This document shows positions 52,553 through 61,154 of a DNA stretch of 64,000 nucleotides, one piece after another. Origin of the DNA: Synechococcus sp. NOUM97013 (GTDB lineage: Bacteria > Cyanobacteriota > Cyanobacteriia > PCC-6307 > Cyanobiaceae). The position numbers and the translations under genes were made by a program. The notes beneath the pieces were generated by a model, which was given only the letters and a program-made list of their open reading frames with translations, did not search any database and had not been told where the DNA came from. The stretch is taken from contig NZ_CP047941.1 in the NCBI RefSeq assembly GCF_014279815.1, positions 1,488,001-1,552,000 of the forward strand. The letters are read 5' to 3'. How positions within the stretch are numbered: position 1 is the stretch's first letter; every line of letters begins with the position of its first letter.

Positions 52553-54058
52553 ATGAGCAACAACTGCACGATTGAAAGGCTCAACATTTCATCCTCCATG
52601 GCAGACCACTCTGAGTTTTTATCAATCTGTGGACGGGAACAGAGCATTCAAACCCTGATGCAGTCCCCCGAGCGCATTTGGCAGGCATCCAAGAGCCACG
52701 ACATCAGGCATCTGCGCTCTGCATTCGCTTGCGCCCTGCACATGCATCAGCCAACGGTGCCAGCCGGTCCTGACGGACAGCTGATCTCTCACCTGCAATA
52801 CATGTTCGATCATTCGAACGAGGGAGATAACCACAATGCAGCCGCATTCGCACACTGCTATCGGCGCATGGCCGATCTGATTCCCGAGCTGATCGCAGAG
52901 GGATGTCAGCCACGAATCATGCTCGATTACTCCGGCAATCTCCTCTGGGGACTGGCGCAGATGGGGCAGGAAGACATCCTTCAATCCCTGCGATTTCTCG
53001 CCTGTGATCACCAGATGCAGCGCCATGTGGAATGGCTCGGCAGCTTCTGGGGACATGCCGTTGCACCATCCACACCTATCCCCGATCTGAGCTTGCAGAT
53101 CAACGCCTGGCAGCACCAATTCGCTCGATTGTTTGGAGACGATGCCCTCCGCCGCGTGCGCGGCTTTTCACTGCCGGAGATGCATCTCCCCAACCATCCC
53201 GACACCTTGTTTGCGCTACTCCATGCCCTGCGCAATGCGGGATACCAGTGGTTGATGGTTCAGGAACACAGCGTTGAACAGCGGGACGGCACGACACTGA
53301 GCGCAGAACAGCGCTACCTGCCCAATCGGCTGGTGGCTCGCTCGTCCACAGGCGATGAAGTCAGCATGATCGCCCTGATCAAAACCCAGGGATCAGACAC
53401 CAAACTGGTGGGCCAGATGCAGCCCTGCGGAGAAGCCCTGGGGCTTGGGCCTCAAAGCATCGGAGCCATGCAAGTGCCCTCGCTGGTCAGCCAGATCGCG
53501 GATGGAGAAAACGGCGGCGTGATGATGAATGAGTTTCCGGACGCGTTCCGACAGGCAAACCGTCGCATCCGCGATCAAGGCCTGGCCACAGCGGCCCTCA
53601 ATGGCAGTGAATACCTGCAGGCCCTCGATGACCTGCAGGTGTCCTGGGATGCGTTGCCTCAGATCCAGGCCGTGCATCAACACAAACTCTGGACCCACCT
53701 GGAGGATGCAGCGAAGCCAACCAATCTCAACGACGCCATTGACGCAATGAAGACGCAGGATCCTTCTCTGGCCATGGAAGGAGCGTCATGGACCAACGAT
53801 CTCAGCTGGGTGAAGGGATACGAAAATGTGCTCGAGCCGATGCAACAGCTGAGCGCCAGCTTCCATCAGATCTTCGACCCGAAGCAGGCCGAGGACGCAT
53901 CGATCACGACGACGGATGCGTACAGAGATGCTCTGCTGCATCTGCTGCTGCTAGAGACCAGCTGTTTTCGTTACTGGGGGCAAGGGCTGTGGACCGATTT
54001 CGCCAAGGAGATTCACCGCCGCGGTGAGTCTCTGCTCATGGCAGCGCAATCCGCCTGA
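52553..54058 (+). CDS. Glycoside hydrolase family 57-like protein
   Basis: Near residue 65 it reads FACALHMHQPTVPAGPDG, as GH57 proteins do at their first His motif. FAHCYRRMADLIPELIAEG, PRIMLDYSGNLLWGL and RGFSLPEMHLPNHPDTL follow, matching the N-terminal (beta/alpha)7 barrel pattern of GH57. Activity on an alpha-glucan is a family inference. The first ATG is right behind a strong hairpin; the ATG at 52598 (MADHSEF) may be the true start. Confidence 0.75.
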   Translation: MSNNCTIERLNISSSMADHSEFLSICGREQSIQTLMQSPERIWQASKSHDIRHLRSAFACALHMHQPTVPAGPDGQLISHLQYMFDHSNEGDNHNAAAFAHCYRRMADLIPELIAEGCQPRIMLDYSGNLLWGLAQMGQEDILQSLRFLACDHQMQRHVEWLGSFWGHAVAPSTPIPDLSLQINAWQHQFARLFGDDALRRVRGFSLPEMHLPNHPDTLFALLHALRNAGYQWLMVQEHSVEQRDGTTLSAEQRYLPNRLVARSSTGDEVSMIALIKTQGSDTKLVGQMQPCGEALGLGPQSIGAMQVPSLVSQIADGENGGVMMNEFPDAFRQANRRIRDQGLATAALNGSEYLQALDDLQVSWDALPQIQAVHQHKLWTHLEDAAKPTNLNDAIDAMKTQDPSLAMEGASWTNDLSWVKGYENVLEPMQQLSASFHQIFDPKQAEDASITTTDAYRDALLHLLLLETSCFRYWGQGLWTDFAKEIHRRGESLLMAAQSA

Positions 54059-54060
54059 AT

Positions 54061-54363
54061 TCAGCCAGCAGCACGGGAGCGGCGACGCACCACACGACGG
54101 CCATCCGGGGTCTGCTCAACCTCGGAGCCTGAATCAGCGGTTGTGGTCACATCCTGACCCTGGGGCTCGCTTTCAGGCGGCTCCTGCTCAGCGATCACTC
54201 CCACAACGACAGCGGCCTGCACCTGATCCTGCAGATCCCCGATCACCATCAATGCCTTGAGCGTCAGTTCCAGGCGTGACTCCCTGGGCAGTCCTGGACG
54301 CAACTTCTTGACTGAGCCCCAGAGCTCTAACGCAACCTCTCTGAGGAGTTCCTTGTCTGCCAT
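54061..54363 (-). CDS. Conserved hypothetical protein (100 aa)
   Basis: MADKELLREVALELWGSVKK opens a helical domain of about 65 residues, followed by an acidic, disordered linker and a basic end (RRVVRRRSRAAG). The frame extends to 54459, but the ATG at 54363 is the natural start. Convergent with the GH57-like gene. Unknown. Confidence 0.6.
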   Translation of the reverse strand: MADKELLREVALELWGSVKKLRPGLPRESRLELTLKALMVIGDLQDQVQAAVVVGVIAEQEPPESEPQGQDVTTTADSGSEVEQTPDGRRVVRRRSRAAG

Positions 54364-54505
54364 TCGAGCCGATGCAATCGGATAGGTCGATCGCATCAAC
54401 TTACCGTTTGGGGTGCAGCCGATTGGAAACGCAGCCTGGCTGCGCAGGCTGAAGAGCAATCACAAGATCTCCGCAACACTGCTGTCCAGCAGCCAAGATG
54501 TCGCG

Positions 54506-54883
54506 ATGTCAATCACACTCGTCTACGACGGGGGCTGCCCCTTCTGCCGTCATTTCGCACGCCGCAGTGAATTGCTCGGGGGGCTGCCCGATCTGATCAT
54601 CCGCGATGGACGCAGTGACCATGAGCTGCGAAGGATGTTGGGTCGCCGGGGCTTCAATCTCAGCAATGGCGCTGTGTTGATGGAGGGAGAGCGCATTTGG
54701 CATGGCAGCGAAGCCATTGCAATGCTGTGCCAACACCTCACGCCAAGTGATCCCCTGCTCCAGTTGCTGCATGGCCTGTTCAGGAACCCCCGCACAGCCA
54801 ACCTTCTTTATCCAGGGCTCCTGGCTGCTCGCCAGCTCGCGTTGGGATTGCGCGGGCTCCCGCTGGATCCTGATCAAGCTTGA
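54506..54883 (+). CDS. DCC family thiol-disulfide oxidoreductase-like protein (DUF393)
   Basis: The YDGGCPFCRHFARR motif near the N-terminus (Asp-Gly-x-Cys-x2-Cys) and GSEAIAMLCQHL define the DCC family. 125 aa. It probably acts as a thioredoxin-like protein; partners are unknown. ATG 54506 is preferred over the GTG at 54413. Confidence 0.88.
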   Translation: MSITLVYDGGCPFCRHFARRSELLGGLPDLIIRDGRSDHELRRMLGRRGFNLSNGAVLMEGERIWHGSEAIAMLCQHLTPSDPLLQLLHGLFRNPRTANLLYPGLLAARQLALGLRGLPLDPDQA

Positions 54884-55032
54884 GCTTGGGACTCCACGAC
54901 AAGGGAGCTGCCGGTGGCGGTCACTTGGGGTGCTTGGTCCATCTGATAAGCGAACTCCTCGAGTTCAGCCTGCATCTCCAAAAGCATCACAGCCAGTGAA
55001 TGCGCCAATTCCCTGCTGAAGCTGTTCTGCAT
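54874..55032 (-). CDS. Hypothetical small protein (52 aa)
   Basis: MQNSFSRELAHSLAVMLLEM followed by an acidic helix (QAELEEFAYQMDQAP) and a Ser/Thr/Val-rich end. It is amphipathic and helical, convergent with the DCC gene (10-nt overlap). Not recognised. Confidence 0.45.
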   Translation of the reverse strand: MQNSFSRELAHSLAVMLLEMQAELEEFAYQMDQAPQVTATGSSLVVESQAQA

Positions 55033-55115
55033 CGACCGTTCGCAACCCAAGACTCATCGGTTTTAGAGACTTCAACGAATCAGGCGTGAGCTGCGTGAAG
55101 CTGCCGTTACATGAC

Positions 55116-55141
55116 GGCCGCCTCCAAACAAGGAGGCGGCC
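55116..55141. terminator. 10-bp perfect GC-rich hairpin
   Basis: GGCCGCCTCC (55116-55125) pairs with GGAGGCGGCC (55132-55141) around AAACAA, 6 nt past the stop of the degenerate Nif11 gene. There is no T-run on either strand, so it may be an RNA-stabilising end rather than a classic terminator. Confidence 0.6.
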
Positions 55142-55147
55142 TGTGAT

Positions 55148-55321
55148 TCATTTGTGCTCTCGTTGCCAGCGGGTGTAATTCGCTGCTGAGAACTTGTGGC
55201 CATGGCGCAAACCAACCTTGGCGACGCAGGCGGTATCACCGCCGCACTGCTCCACTTCGCGTCGGATGTTGTCATTGCCATTGGCTCGCGCCAGGAATGA
55301 CTCCAGCTGTTTCATGGACAT
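55148..55321 (-). CDS. Nif11-domain protein without double-Gly site or core
   Basis: MSMKQLESFLARANGNDNIR, then REVEQCGGDTACVAKVGLRHGHKFSAANYTRW: the two-helix Nif11 pattern is kept (KQLESFL, VAKVGLRHGHKFS), but the leader ending and core are absent, and two Cys lie inside the domain. GGAGG is 7 nt upstream. It resembles nitrogen-fixation-associated Nif11 proteins in lacking a core, or it is a precursor that lost one. Confidence 0.7.
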   Translation of the reverse strand: MSMKQLESFLARANGNDNIRREVEQCGGDTACVAKVGLRHGHKFSAANYTRWQREHK

Positions 55322-55411
55322 GAAGAACCTCCAGAGGGGTTCCTCTACGGGTAACAACGTGAGACGCAAGGACGGAATTCCGTCGGTTTTTCTTCCCTGC
55401 ACTCTGTCGAA

Positions 55412-55633
55412 TCAAATCAGAAGCCCACTGGGGCTTGGTGATGGCTGTTGAGGGGATGGCTGCTGGGGGGATCGCTGTCGCAGCGGTCGTTGTCTGGGAA
55501 AAGGCTCCATGAGCCCTGGACCGCGCTGGGGAAGAACGCGGTAGCGAACGTTCACGCGCATGTGAGCCGCACAGTGCGTGATTAACCCCATCAGCAACAC
55601 GAGAGCGATCCCCGTGGCGGTACGCCGCTTCAT
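55412..55633 (-). CDS. Hypothetical exported Pro/Gln-rich protein (73 aa)
   Basis: MKRRTATGIALVLLMGLITH is a signal-like N-terminus with a Cys (THCAAH), followed by a basic Pro/Gln/Ser-rich tail with imperfect RSPQQPSPQQPSPSP repeats. Directly downstream of the prohibitin gene (16-nt gap). The repetitive tail makes gene status less certain. Confidence 0.45.
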   Translation of the reverse strand: MKRRTATGIALVLLMGLITHCAAHMRVNVRYRVLPQRGPGLMEPFPRQRPLRQRSPQQPSPQQPSPSPSGLLI

Positions 55634-55649
55634 AAGGACATCGGAACCG

Positions 55650-56456
55650 TCATCGCCGGCCAACGATCACTGGTGGTGTGCCGCCAGCCGTTCCAGGCAG
55701 ACCGGGGACCACCTGCGTCTGCCCGTCCCATTTGTCGAGGAACAGCTTGTAGAGCACTTGGTCATCCAGACTCTTGTTGAGCGTGTCGTACCGAAGCGCT
55801 TCCTGCTCAGCAATCTTCACTTCGGTCTGCGCCCTCAGCAGTTGCTGCTCCGCGATCTGTTTCTGCTCGATGGCAGCGCGGTATTCCTCAGCGATTTCCA
55901 GACCTGTGAGATCAAGGCCAACCACTTTCACGTAGTCGAACTGATCCAGCTCCTCGGCGACGGTGGAGGCCACCAAAGCGGAGATGTCGTTCCACTCCGA
56001 GGCGATGGTCACCAGCTCGTATTGGGAGAACACCGACTTGAGCGCTTTCAAGAGGGACGGCTGGATGATGCGTGGGTAGACGTCGCGATCACTGCTGGCG
56101 ATGGTGCTGTAAACGCGACCTGCCTCATCAGGGCGTAGGGCGTATTTGATCGTTGCGGTGGCCTGAATGACCTGGAGATCCTTGGTCAGGGTCGCGAAGT
56201 TCTCAGGCTTGACCTGTGTGCGGATGCTGAACGGCCACACCTGTTGGACAAGGGGGAGCTTGGCGTTGAGTCCGGGCTGTCGCGGAGCGCCACTGACTTT
56301 TCCCAGGGTGGTGATCACCGCCACCTCACCAGCGGGGACCACAAACAGCGCTTGCCCCACCAGCAGAAGTGCCGCCAACACGATGGCAACAATCGCCACC
56401 AGACCACCTTCGGGTCCTCCAGGGTTGACCGATCGCATTGACGAAGGACTCTGCAT
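55650..56456 (-). CDS. Prohibitin/SPFH-domain protein
   Basis: An N-terminal membrane helix (LVAIVAIVLAALLLVGQALFVV) precedes the SPFH domain: VPAGEVAVITTLGKVSGAPRQPGL, KYALRPDEAGRVYSTIAS and SALVASTVAEELDQFDYVKVVGLDLTGLEI. A helical EQKQIAEQQLLRAQTEVKIAEQEALR stalk follows. These form large ring assemblies on membranes. Start at 56456; an inner ATG at 56438 is equally possible. Confidence 0.9.
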   Translation of the reverse strand: MQSPSSMRSVNPGGPEGGLVAIVAIVLAALLLVGQALFVVPAGEVAVITTLGKVSGAPRQPGLNAKLPLVQQVWPFSIRTQVKPENFATLTKDLQVIQATATIKYALRPDEAGRVYSTIASSDRDVYPRIIQPSLLKALKSVFSQYELVTIASEWNDISALVASTVAEELDQFDYVKVVGLDLTGLEIAEEYRAAIEQKQIAEQQLLRAQTEVKIAEQEALRYDTLNKSLDDQVLYKLFLDKWDGQTQVVPGLPGTAGGTPPVIVGRR

Positions 56457-56569
56457 GCGGAAAAGACTTGAGCAAGGACTGTGGACTTCTTCTAGCGACC
56501 GTGGCGCGACACTGCTTACTGGTCCGACCAAACCCTGATAGCGTCCAGAACCCAAGCCTTGTTGCTGTT

Positions 56570-57085
56570 GTGAGAAGCCTGGCCGCGTTGCTAATCGCTG
56601 CGCTTCTTCTGATCGCTCCACCGGCCTGGGCCGCCGACCTGCGTCTCGATGCCGTGGCCTTGATGCCATGCGACGCGTCGGACCCCGGAGCCCAACCCAG
56701 TACAAGCAGTCTCAGCCGACGCACCAACATCACCAGCCCCGAAGGTGCCAGCTGTTTCGTGCTCAGTGGAACCGTCCACAATCCTGGACGCAATCCAATC
56801 GTCGACACCGACGTGTACGCGCGCATTCTTGATCGAAGCGGTGAACCGGTGCTGCAGAACCGCACGCGCGTCGGCTCGATTGGTGATGTGAACCCCGGCG
56901 ATCATCCCTTTGCCCTGCGCCTGGCCATCCCCGCAGGCACTCCGGGGCCTTTCGAGGTGAAGAACCCGCGGGCGCGTGGCTTCAGTGCACCGGTCCGCAG
57001 CCGTGCAGCCGACGATGAAGAGCTGCTGCCCCTCGAACAGGGTGTAGTGCAATCAGATCTGACAGCGTCAGACGCGAGCAGCTGA
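56570..57085 (+). CDS. Secreted hypothetical protein (171 aa)
   Basis: The GTG start at 56570 gives a clear signal peptide, RSLAALLIAALLLIAPPAWA, with cleavage before ADLRL. The mature part is strand-rich and has two Cys (ALMPCDA, GASCFVLSG) and an acidic end. The arrangement suggests an immunoglobulin-like fold. Stop and next ATG share a base, so the genes are coupled. Confidence 0.65.
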   Translation: MRSLAALLIAALLLIAPPAWAADLRLDAVALMPCDASDPGAQPSTSSLSRRTNITSPEGASCFVLSGTVHNPGRNPIVDTDVYARILDRSGEPVLQNRTRVGSIGDVNPGDHPFALRLAIPAGTPGPFEVKNPRARGFSAPVRSRAADDEELLPLEQGVVQSDLTASDASS

Positions 57086-57255
57086 TGTTTCAGGCTCTGC
57101 GGGCAGGGGCGGTGATTCTGCTGATGCTGATTGCCATGGTGATGGTCGGCTATCACCCACGGGCACGTCAGTCAGAACTCACCATGCCCTCGTTGCGCGA
57201 CAACCGGATGATGCCCAGAAACACCTTGCGACGCCTGAGGGAAGACCGGTGGTGA
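57085..57255 (+). CDS. Small membrane protein (56 aa)
   Basis: MFQALRAGAVILLMLIAMVM followed by a strongly basic region with RDNRMMPRNTLRRLREDRW. One membrane helix. Coupled to the preceding secreted protein gene and 5 nt before the WbuC gene, so the three form an operon. Confidence 0.55.
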   Translation: MFQALRAGAVILLMLIAMVMVGYHPRARQSELTMPSLRDNRMMPRNTLRRLREDRW

Positions 57256-57260
57256 CGGCC

Positions 57261-57749
57261 ATGGCTGATCTGAAACGTTTGGATCAATCGCTGTTCAACC
57301 AGGTGGCCCAGCAGGCCCGTCAGCGTGATCGGCTGCGTTGCAACCACAACCTGCATCAGGAAACGGACGCGGTCCAGCGGTTTCTGAATGTGCTGCAACC
57401 GGGAACTTACGTGCGGCCGCATCGCCACTGCCGCGAGCAGAAGGGATCAGGCTTCGAATGCTTCCTGGTGCTGCAGGGCGCGATCGGCCTGCTCGTGCTC
57501 AATGAGGATGGAGTTCTGCTCGAGAAGGAAATTCTCCGCGCCGACGGTCCTGTGAAAGGCATCGAACTGGCCGAAAACCAGTTCCACACCCTGGTGGCTC
57601 TTGAACCCGATTCCGTGATCTTCGAACTGAAGCAAGGCCCTTACCAACCCAGCCTCGACAAAGACTTCATCGCCAGCTTCCCTTCCGAAGGAACCCTTGA
57701 AGCGCGTCAGCAGGAGCTGCACTGGCGGGCCATGTTTACCGACAGCTGA
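57261..57749 (+). CDS. wbuC: WbuC family cupin-fold metalloprotein
   Basis: 162 aa. Metal ligands are visible in YVRPHRHCREQKGSGFECFLVLQG, with the conserved RPHRH, and NQFHTLVALEPDSVIFELKQGPY. WbuC proteins occur with O-antigen genes in enterobacteria and as stand-alone genes in cyanobacteria; activity is unknown. Confidence 0.88.
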   Translation: MADLKRLDQSLFNQVAQQARQRDRLRCNHNLHQETDAVQRFLNVLQPGTYVRPHRHCREQKGSGFECFLVLQGAIGLLVLNEDGVLLEKEILRADGPVKGIELAENQFHTLVALEPDSVIFELKQGPYQPSLDKDFIASFPSEGTLEARQQELHWRAMFTDS

Positions 57750-57773
57750 CCTTCAGGCTCACATCCCCATCGG

Positions 57774-58403
57774 TCACAGCAGCGACAGCTGTCCCTGAAG
57801 AGACTCAGGTTCCTCAAGGCGCCATCCTGATGGATCCCATGGATTGAGCAACGGCTCAAGCGCACGCAGCTGATGGCCATCGGCAGGTGCCATCCAAGCC
57901 TCTTCCAGACCTTGGGGAATCGTCACGGGCATGCGCGGGTGCAGGGGTTTCACCAGGACATTGGGCGTGGTGGTGAGGATCGTGCAGGTATCGACTTCAC
58001 TGCCATCGCTTCCGAGCCAACGCTCCCAGAGCCCTGCTAACCAGAACGGCTGACCGTCGACGCGCCTGAATCTGCGGCCCTTTTCCAGGAAGGCACTGGC
58101 TGGAATCAGACAGCGGCGGTGTCGCCATGCCCCACGAAAACTGGCTTTTTCCGCCACCGTTTCCGAGCGAGCGTTGATGGGTCTTGGCCCGTTGGTTGGA
58201 TCCTTGCTCCAGCTCGGAATCAAGCCCCAAAGCATCAGCGCCGCTTCAGTCCCCGTCTGATCACGACGCAATGCCAGCACGGGTTCGCCGGGACAGATCA
58301 GTTCGCGCGGCGCATAACGACGCTGATGTTCAGCATCCATGCGCTCACGCAAGGGATGCGGGAGGTCGCCGACGGGGATGGACAACGCGAACCGACCGCA
58401 CAT
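57774..58403 (-). CDS. SOS response-associated peptidase (HMCES/YedK family)
   Basis: The protein begins MCGRFAL, placing the catalytic Cys at position 2. It continues with WGLIPSWSKDPTNGPRPINARSETVAEKASFRGAWRHRRCLIPASAFLE and LHPRMPV with the active-site His. The family crosslinks to abasic sites in single-stranded DNA, shielding them. The start at 58403 is fixed by the Met-Cys requirement. Confidence 0.95.
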   Translation of the reverse strand: MCGRFALSIPVGDLPHPLRERMDAEHQRRYAPRELICPGEPVLALRRDQTGTEAALMLWGLIPSWSKDPTNGPRPINARSETVAEKASFRGAWRHRRCLIPASAFLEKGRRFRRVDGQPFWLAGLWERWLGSDGSEVDTCTILTTTPNVLVKPLHPRMPVTIPQGLEEAWMAPADGHQLRALEPLLNPWDPSGWRLEEPESLQGQLSLL

Positions 58404-58416
58404 CGACAGCGCCCTC

Positions 58417-58602
58417 TCACGACTCCTGACGAAAGATACGTTCAAGATCGCGGCGAAACTGTTCGCTGCTCAAGGGGCGCTCCCCCCGATGACGACGGTT
58501 ACGGGCAAACAGAGCCCCGATCCACCAAACCTGAAGTGCTGCGAAGGCGACACCGAACACCAACAGGCTGATGGTTGGAGCGTCGAGGTCAAAAGCCATC
58601 AC
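58417..58602 (-). CDS. Small membrane protein (61 aa)
   Basis: One membrane helix (PTISLLVFGVAFAALQVWWIGALF) and a basic cytoplasmic tail (RRHRGERPLSSEQFRRDLERIFRQ). Starts upstream of the SOS peptidase on the same strand (13-nt gap), probably co-transcribed. Unknown function. Confidence 0.6.
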   Translation of the reverse strand: MMAFDLDAPTISLLVFGVAFAALQVWWIGALFARNRRHRGERPLSSEQFRRDLERIFRQES

Positions 58603-58646
58603 CGCTCCACAAAATCGAGCAAAATGTACTTTGATGCCAAACCTCC

Positions 58647-58802
58647 ATGAAGGAGATCAGCCTGCTGGAACTGCTCGCACGCAATGCCGCTCGTTTTGCT
58701 GCGGTCTCCGGAGTGCTTGCTGTGGTGATTTGGTTGACCTGGGTTTTGCTTGATTTCGAGCACATGCAAAGCGGGTTCACCCTGCCCCAGTCGGTCTACT
58801 GA
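58647..58802 (+). CDS. Small membrane protein (51 aa)
   Basis: MKEISLLELLARNAARFAAV, then a membrane helix (SGVLAVVIWLTWVLL) and a polar end. Divergent from the 61-aa protein and convergent with DoxX. Unknown. Confidence 0.5.
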   Translation: MKEISLLELLARNAARFAAVSGVLAVVIWLTWVLLDFEHMQSGFTLPQSVY

Positions 58803-58822
58803 AGCAGGGTTTGCGGATAGAT

Positions 58823-59341
58823 TCAGCTCACACCATCGGGAACAGGTGTTGAGCTGGTGTCGGTGGCACGCTCGGTAGAGGCGAAGGCAGCTTCCAAACG
58901 GTCGGTTTGGGAACGCACATCAGGATCGAAGCGACGCAGAATCAGCTCATCGATAGCGAAACGGCCAGGACCCACCGCGAGAATGGCGATGGCTGCGCCG
59001 ACATAAAGACCCAGCAGCTCGAGAAGGTAGATGTTGAAACCCGACGTGATGATCGCGTGATAGATGGCCACGGAAATGGTTCCGAAGATGGCCAGTGCAC
59101 CGAAGCGCGTCAGCAGACCAGTGATCAGCAGCCAGCTGCCGCCGATCTCGGAAAAAGCAGCGATGTAAGAAAGGGTGATCGGGAAAGGTAGATGCAGAGG
59201 CCTGACAAAGGCGTCAGCGAAGTTCTGGATATTGGCGAGCTTCTCGTAACCGTGGTGAATCAGCAAAACACCGGTGAAGACACGGAGAATCAACAGTCCG
59301 GCATCCGCGAGAAACGGTTTCGAAAGAATTGTTCTGAGCAC
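58823..59341 (-). CDS. DoxX family membrane protein
   Basis: 172 aa with four membrane helices and the family motifs LLILRVFTGVLLIHHGYEKL, SEIGGSWLLITGLLTRFGAL and GPGRFAIDELIL. A second, unrelated DoxX copy is at 8.0-8.4 kb. The C-terminal 40 residues are acidic and probably flexible. Confidence 0.92.
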   Translation of the reverse strand: MLRTILSKPFLADAGLLILRVFTGVLLIHHGYEKLANIQNFADAFVRPLHLPFPITLSYIAAFSEIGGSWLLITGLLTRFGALAIFGTISVAIYHAIITSGFNIYLLELLGLYVGAAIAILAVGPGRFAIDELILRRFDPDVRSQTDRLEAAFASTERATDTSSTPVPDGVS

Positions 59342-59502
59342 GTCGCCAAAAACTTAATGACGAAAAATTAAGGATTGGCCGCACCCATCCGCGAGCTCAC
59401 GTGACAGGATCAGAACAAGATGAGCACATATACCTAGTGGCCCAACAAGTCACGGCGCAACACTCTCGCGGCCATAATGAATTTACGTAACGAGTGATTG
59501 AC

Positions 59503-59607
59503 ATGACCAGCGAAGCCCTCATCACTCTTTTTCTGGGTTTTGGTGCTGCCACCACCACTCTTGCTTTCTGGAAGTTCAGTCGCAGTCAGTCCACAAATCG
59601 CTTGTAA
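59503..59607 (+). CDS. Single-pass membrane microprotein (34 aa)
   Basis: MTSEALITLFLGFGAATTTL followed by AFWKFSRSQSTNRL. One membrane helix and a basic tail, in the size range of small thylakoid subunits. Its 3' end overlaps the convergent NTF2-like gene by 22 nt. Confidence 0.5.
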   Translation: MTSEALITLFLGFGAATTTLAFWKFSRSQSTNRL

Positions 59608-60029
59608 AGCCAGCGCACAAATCCGCCGACAACCGGAACAGGCTCAAAAGTCGGACCGACAAAGTCGAAATAATCGCGGTGATCGCAGACCTTGCCCTGG
59701 TCATTGATGCGCAAGCGACTGGCACCCGGGTAGATGAATTCGATCCCTTTGATCTTGAGACCCATTTCCCATTCGATAAATGCGGTGTCGCCTTCGACGG
59801 CGATTGAGCTGGGAACCAAATAAACATCGTCACAGCGTTTGATCAGCCCTTCCTGGGCCTCGATGTAAGCCTTGATGCCCGTGCGCTCCTGGGTTGGATC
59901 CTGAAAATGAACGTTGTCGTCGTAGAGCTCGCGCCATTGCGCCTCGCTCGGAGCGGCCATGCCGTAGGGCTTGGTAAACAGAGTGCGGAGACGGTCAGCG
60001 TTCACGGCGTTGAAACATCCTGAGATCAA
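59586..60029 (-). CDS. NTF2/SnoaL-like protein
   Basis: A cone-barrel protein with WRELYDDNVHFQDPTQERTGIKAYIEAQEGL, FIEWEMGLKIKGIEFIYPGASRLRINDQGKVCDHRDYFDF and a C-terminal VPVVGGFVRWLYKRF. Ligand unknown. The frame is open to 60131, but that would overlap the hli gene; the TTG at 60029 is a compromise, and a GTG at 60005 is also possible. Confidence 0.78.
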   Translation of the reverse strand: MISGCFNAVNADRLRTLFTKPYGMAAPSEAQWRELYDDNVHFQDPTQERTGIKAYIEAQEGLIKRCDDVYLVPSSIAVEGDTAFIEWEMGLKIKGIEFIYPGASRLRINDQGKVCDHRDYFDFVGPTFEPVPVVGGFVRWLYKRFVD

Positions 60030-60091
60030 GACCTTATTCAGTTCAACGCTGCTGTTGCATAAGCTCCACAGCTCCGCTGGAACCTGGTCCC

Positions 60092-60307
60092 ATGGCTGAT
60101 CCGCGCTATCACTACGAACCGGTGGAGGCATTTGGCGAGAGCCTCACCACCCGACGCCCCTGGAACACCTCCGCTTTGGAATTCGTGGAGCGTCTCAACG
60201 GCCGAACGGCCATGGTCGGCTTCGCGGCCGCTGTGGTGGGTGAACTGATCACCGGGCATGGGCCTGCTGGTCAGGTCATCGGACTCATTCGCTGGTATCT
60301 GAGCTGA
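60092..60307 (+). CDS. hli: High-light-inducible protein (Hli/Scp)
   Basis: 71 aa with FVERLNGRTAMVGFAAAVVGELITGHGPAGQVIG, the ExxNGRxAMxGF chlorophyll-binding motif. The N-terminus (RYHYEPVEAFGESLTTR) is longer than in the first Hli. The gene is divergent from the NTF2-like gene, and its end overlaps the dehydrogenase end by 23 nt. Confidence 0.93.
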   Translation: MADPRYHYEPVEAFGESLTTRRPWNTSALEFVERLNGRTAMVGFAAAVVGELITGHGPAGQVIGLIRWYLS

Positions 60308-61154
60308 TCGTGGTCAGGGCATGCAGCGCTGAATAATCGCCTGCATCCAGCTCCGTGCCTTCAGCACGCTGCAGTAACCGTGCCAATCCCTCCAGGCCAG
60401 ACGCATCGACGCCTGCGAGATCGGCTTCCCGCAAGAACAGATTCAGATCCTTGCGCAACAGGCTGGTGCTGAAATTGGGGTCGCCATAGTGCTCCGTCAG
60501 CATTCGCTCCAGCTTTTTATCAACCGTTGGTGCGTAGAGAGCGGAGGGGCGCAGCACCTCCATGAAGCGTTCCACCTCCAGGCCCGATGCCTGCACAAGC
60601 CGAAGGGCCAACGAATACCCATGGGTCAGGCTGGCGATGAGCTGATTCAGCGCCAACTTCGCGGCGGCTCCAGTGCCGACATCACCCATGCGCAGCGGAT
60701 CGGAGCCAAGGTGCTTCAACAGAGGGCGTTGCAGTTCAAACAGCTCTGGATCCCCGCCAGCCATCACCAGCAACGTTCCCATCTGTGCTTGCGGACGACT
60801 GCCCAGCACCGGTGCTTCCAGATAGCGACCGCCCTGCGCGCTGACCTGCTGCGCGAGGCTCACGCTTTCACTGATTCCCATGGTGCCCATGGGAATCACA
60901 GTGCGCCCCTGCAGGAGACCAAGACTCTGCACAACATCAGCCGTCACGGGACCATCGCGCAGCACGGTGATCACGGTGTCTACACCCAGCAAGGTGTCGG
61001 CAGGACTGCTGCACTGCTGCGCTCCGGAACCGACTAGAGATCGGCAGCGATCAGGATCACGGTTCCAGACCTTGAGGCTGATCCCCACCTCCAGGAGGCG
61101 ATGACCAATGGCGGCACCAAGCAGACCGGTGCCCAGAAGAGCAAGAGTTGTCAT
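60285..61154 (-). CDS. Beta-hydroxyacid dehydrogenase family NAD(P)-dependent oxidoreductase
   Basis: Rossmann motif LALLGTGLLGAAIGHRLLEVG, the substrate region YLEAPVLGSRPQAQMGTLLVMAGG and the catalytic TGAAAKLALNQL (Lys) fit 3-hydroxyisobutyrate dehydrogenase/glyoxylate-reductase-like enzymes. 289 aa. TAATG overlap with the DnaJ-domain gene upstream. Confidence 0.92.
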   Translation of the reverse strand: MTTLALLGTGLLGAAIGHRLLEVGISLKVWNRDPDRCRSLVGSGAQQCSSPADTLLGVDTVITVLRDGPVTADVVQSLGLLQGRTVIPMGTMGISESVSLAQQVSAQGGRYLEAPVLGSRPQAQMGTLLVMAGGDPELFELQRPLLKHLGSDPLRMGDVGTGAAAKLALNQLIASLTHGYSLALRLVQASGLEVERFMEVLRPSALYAPTVDKKLERMLTEHYGDPNFSTSLLRKDLNLFLREADLAGVDASGLEGLARLLQRAEGTELDAGDYSALHALTTISSDTSE

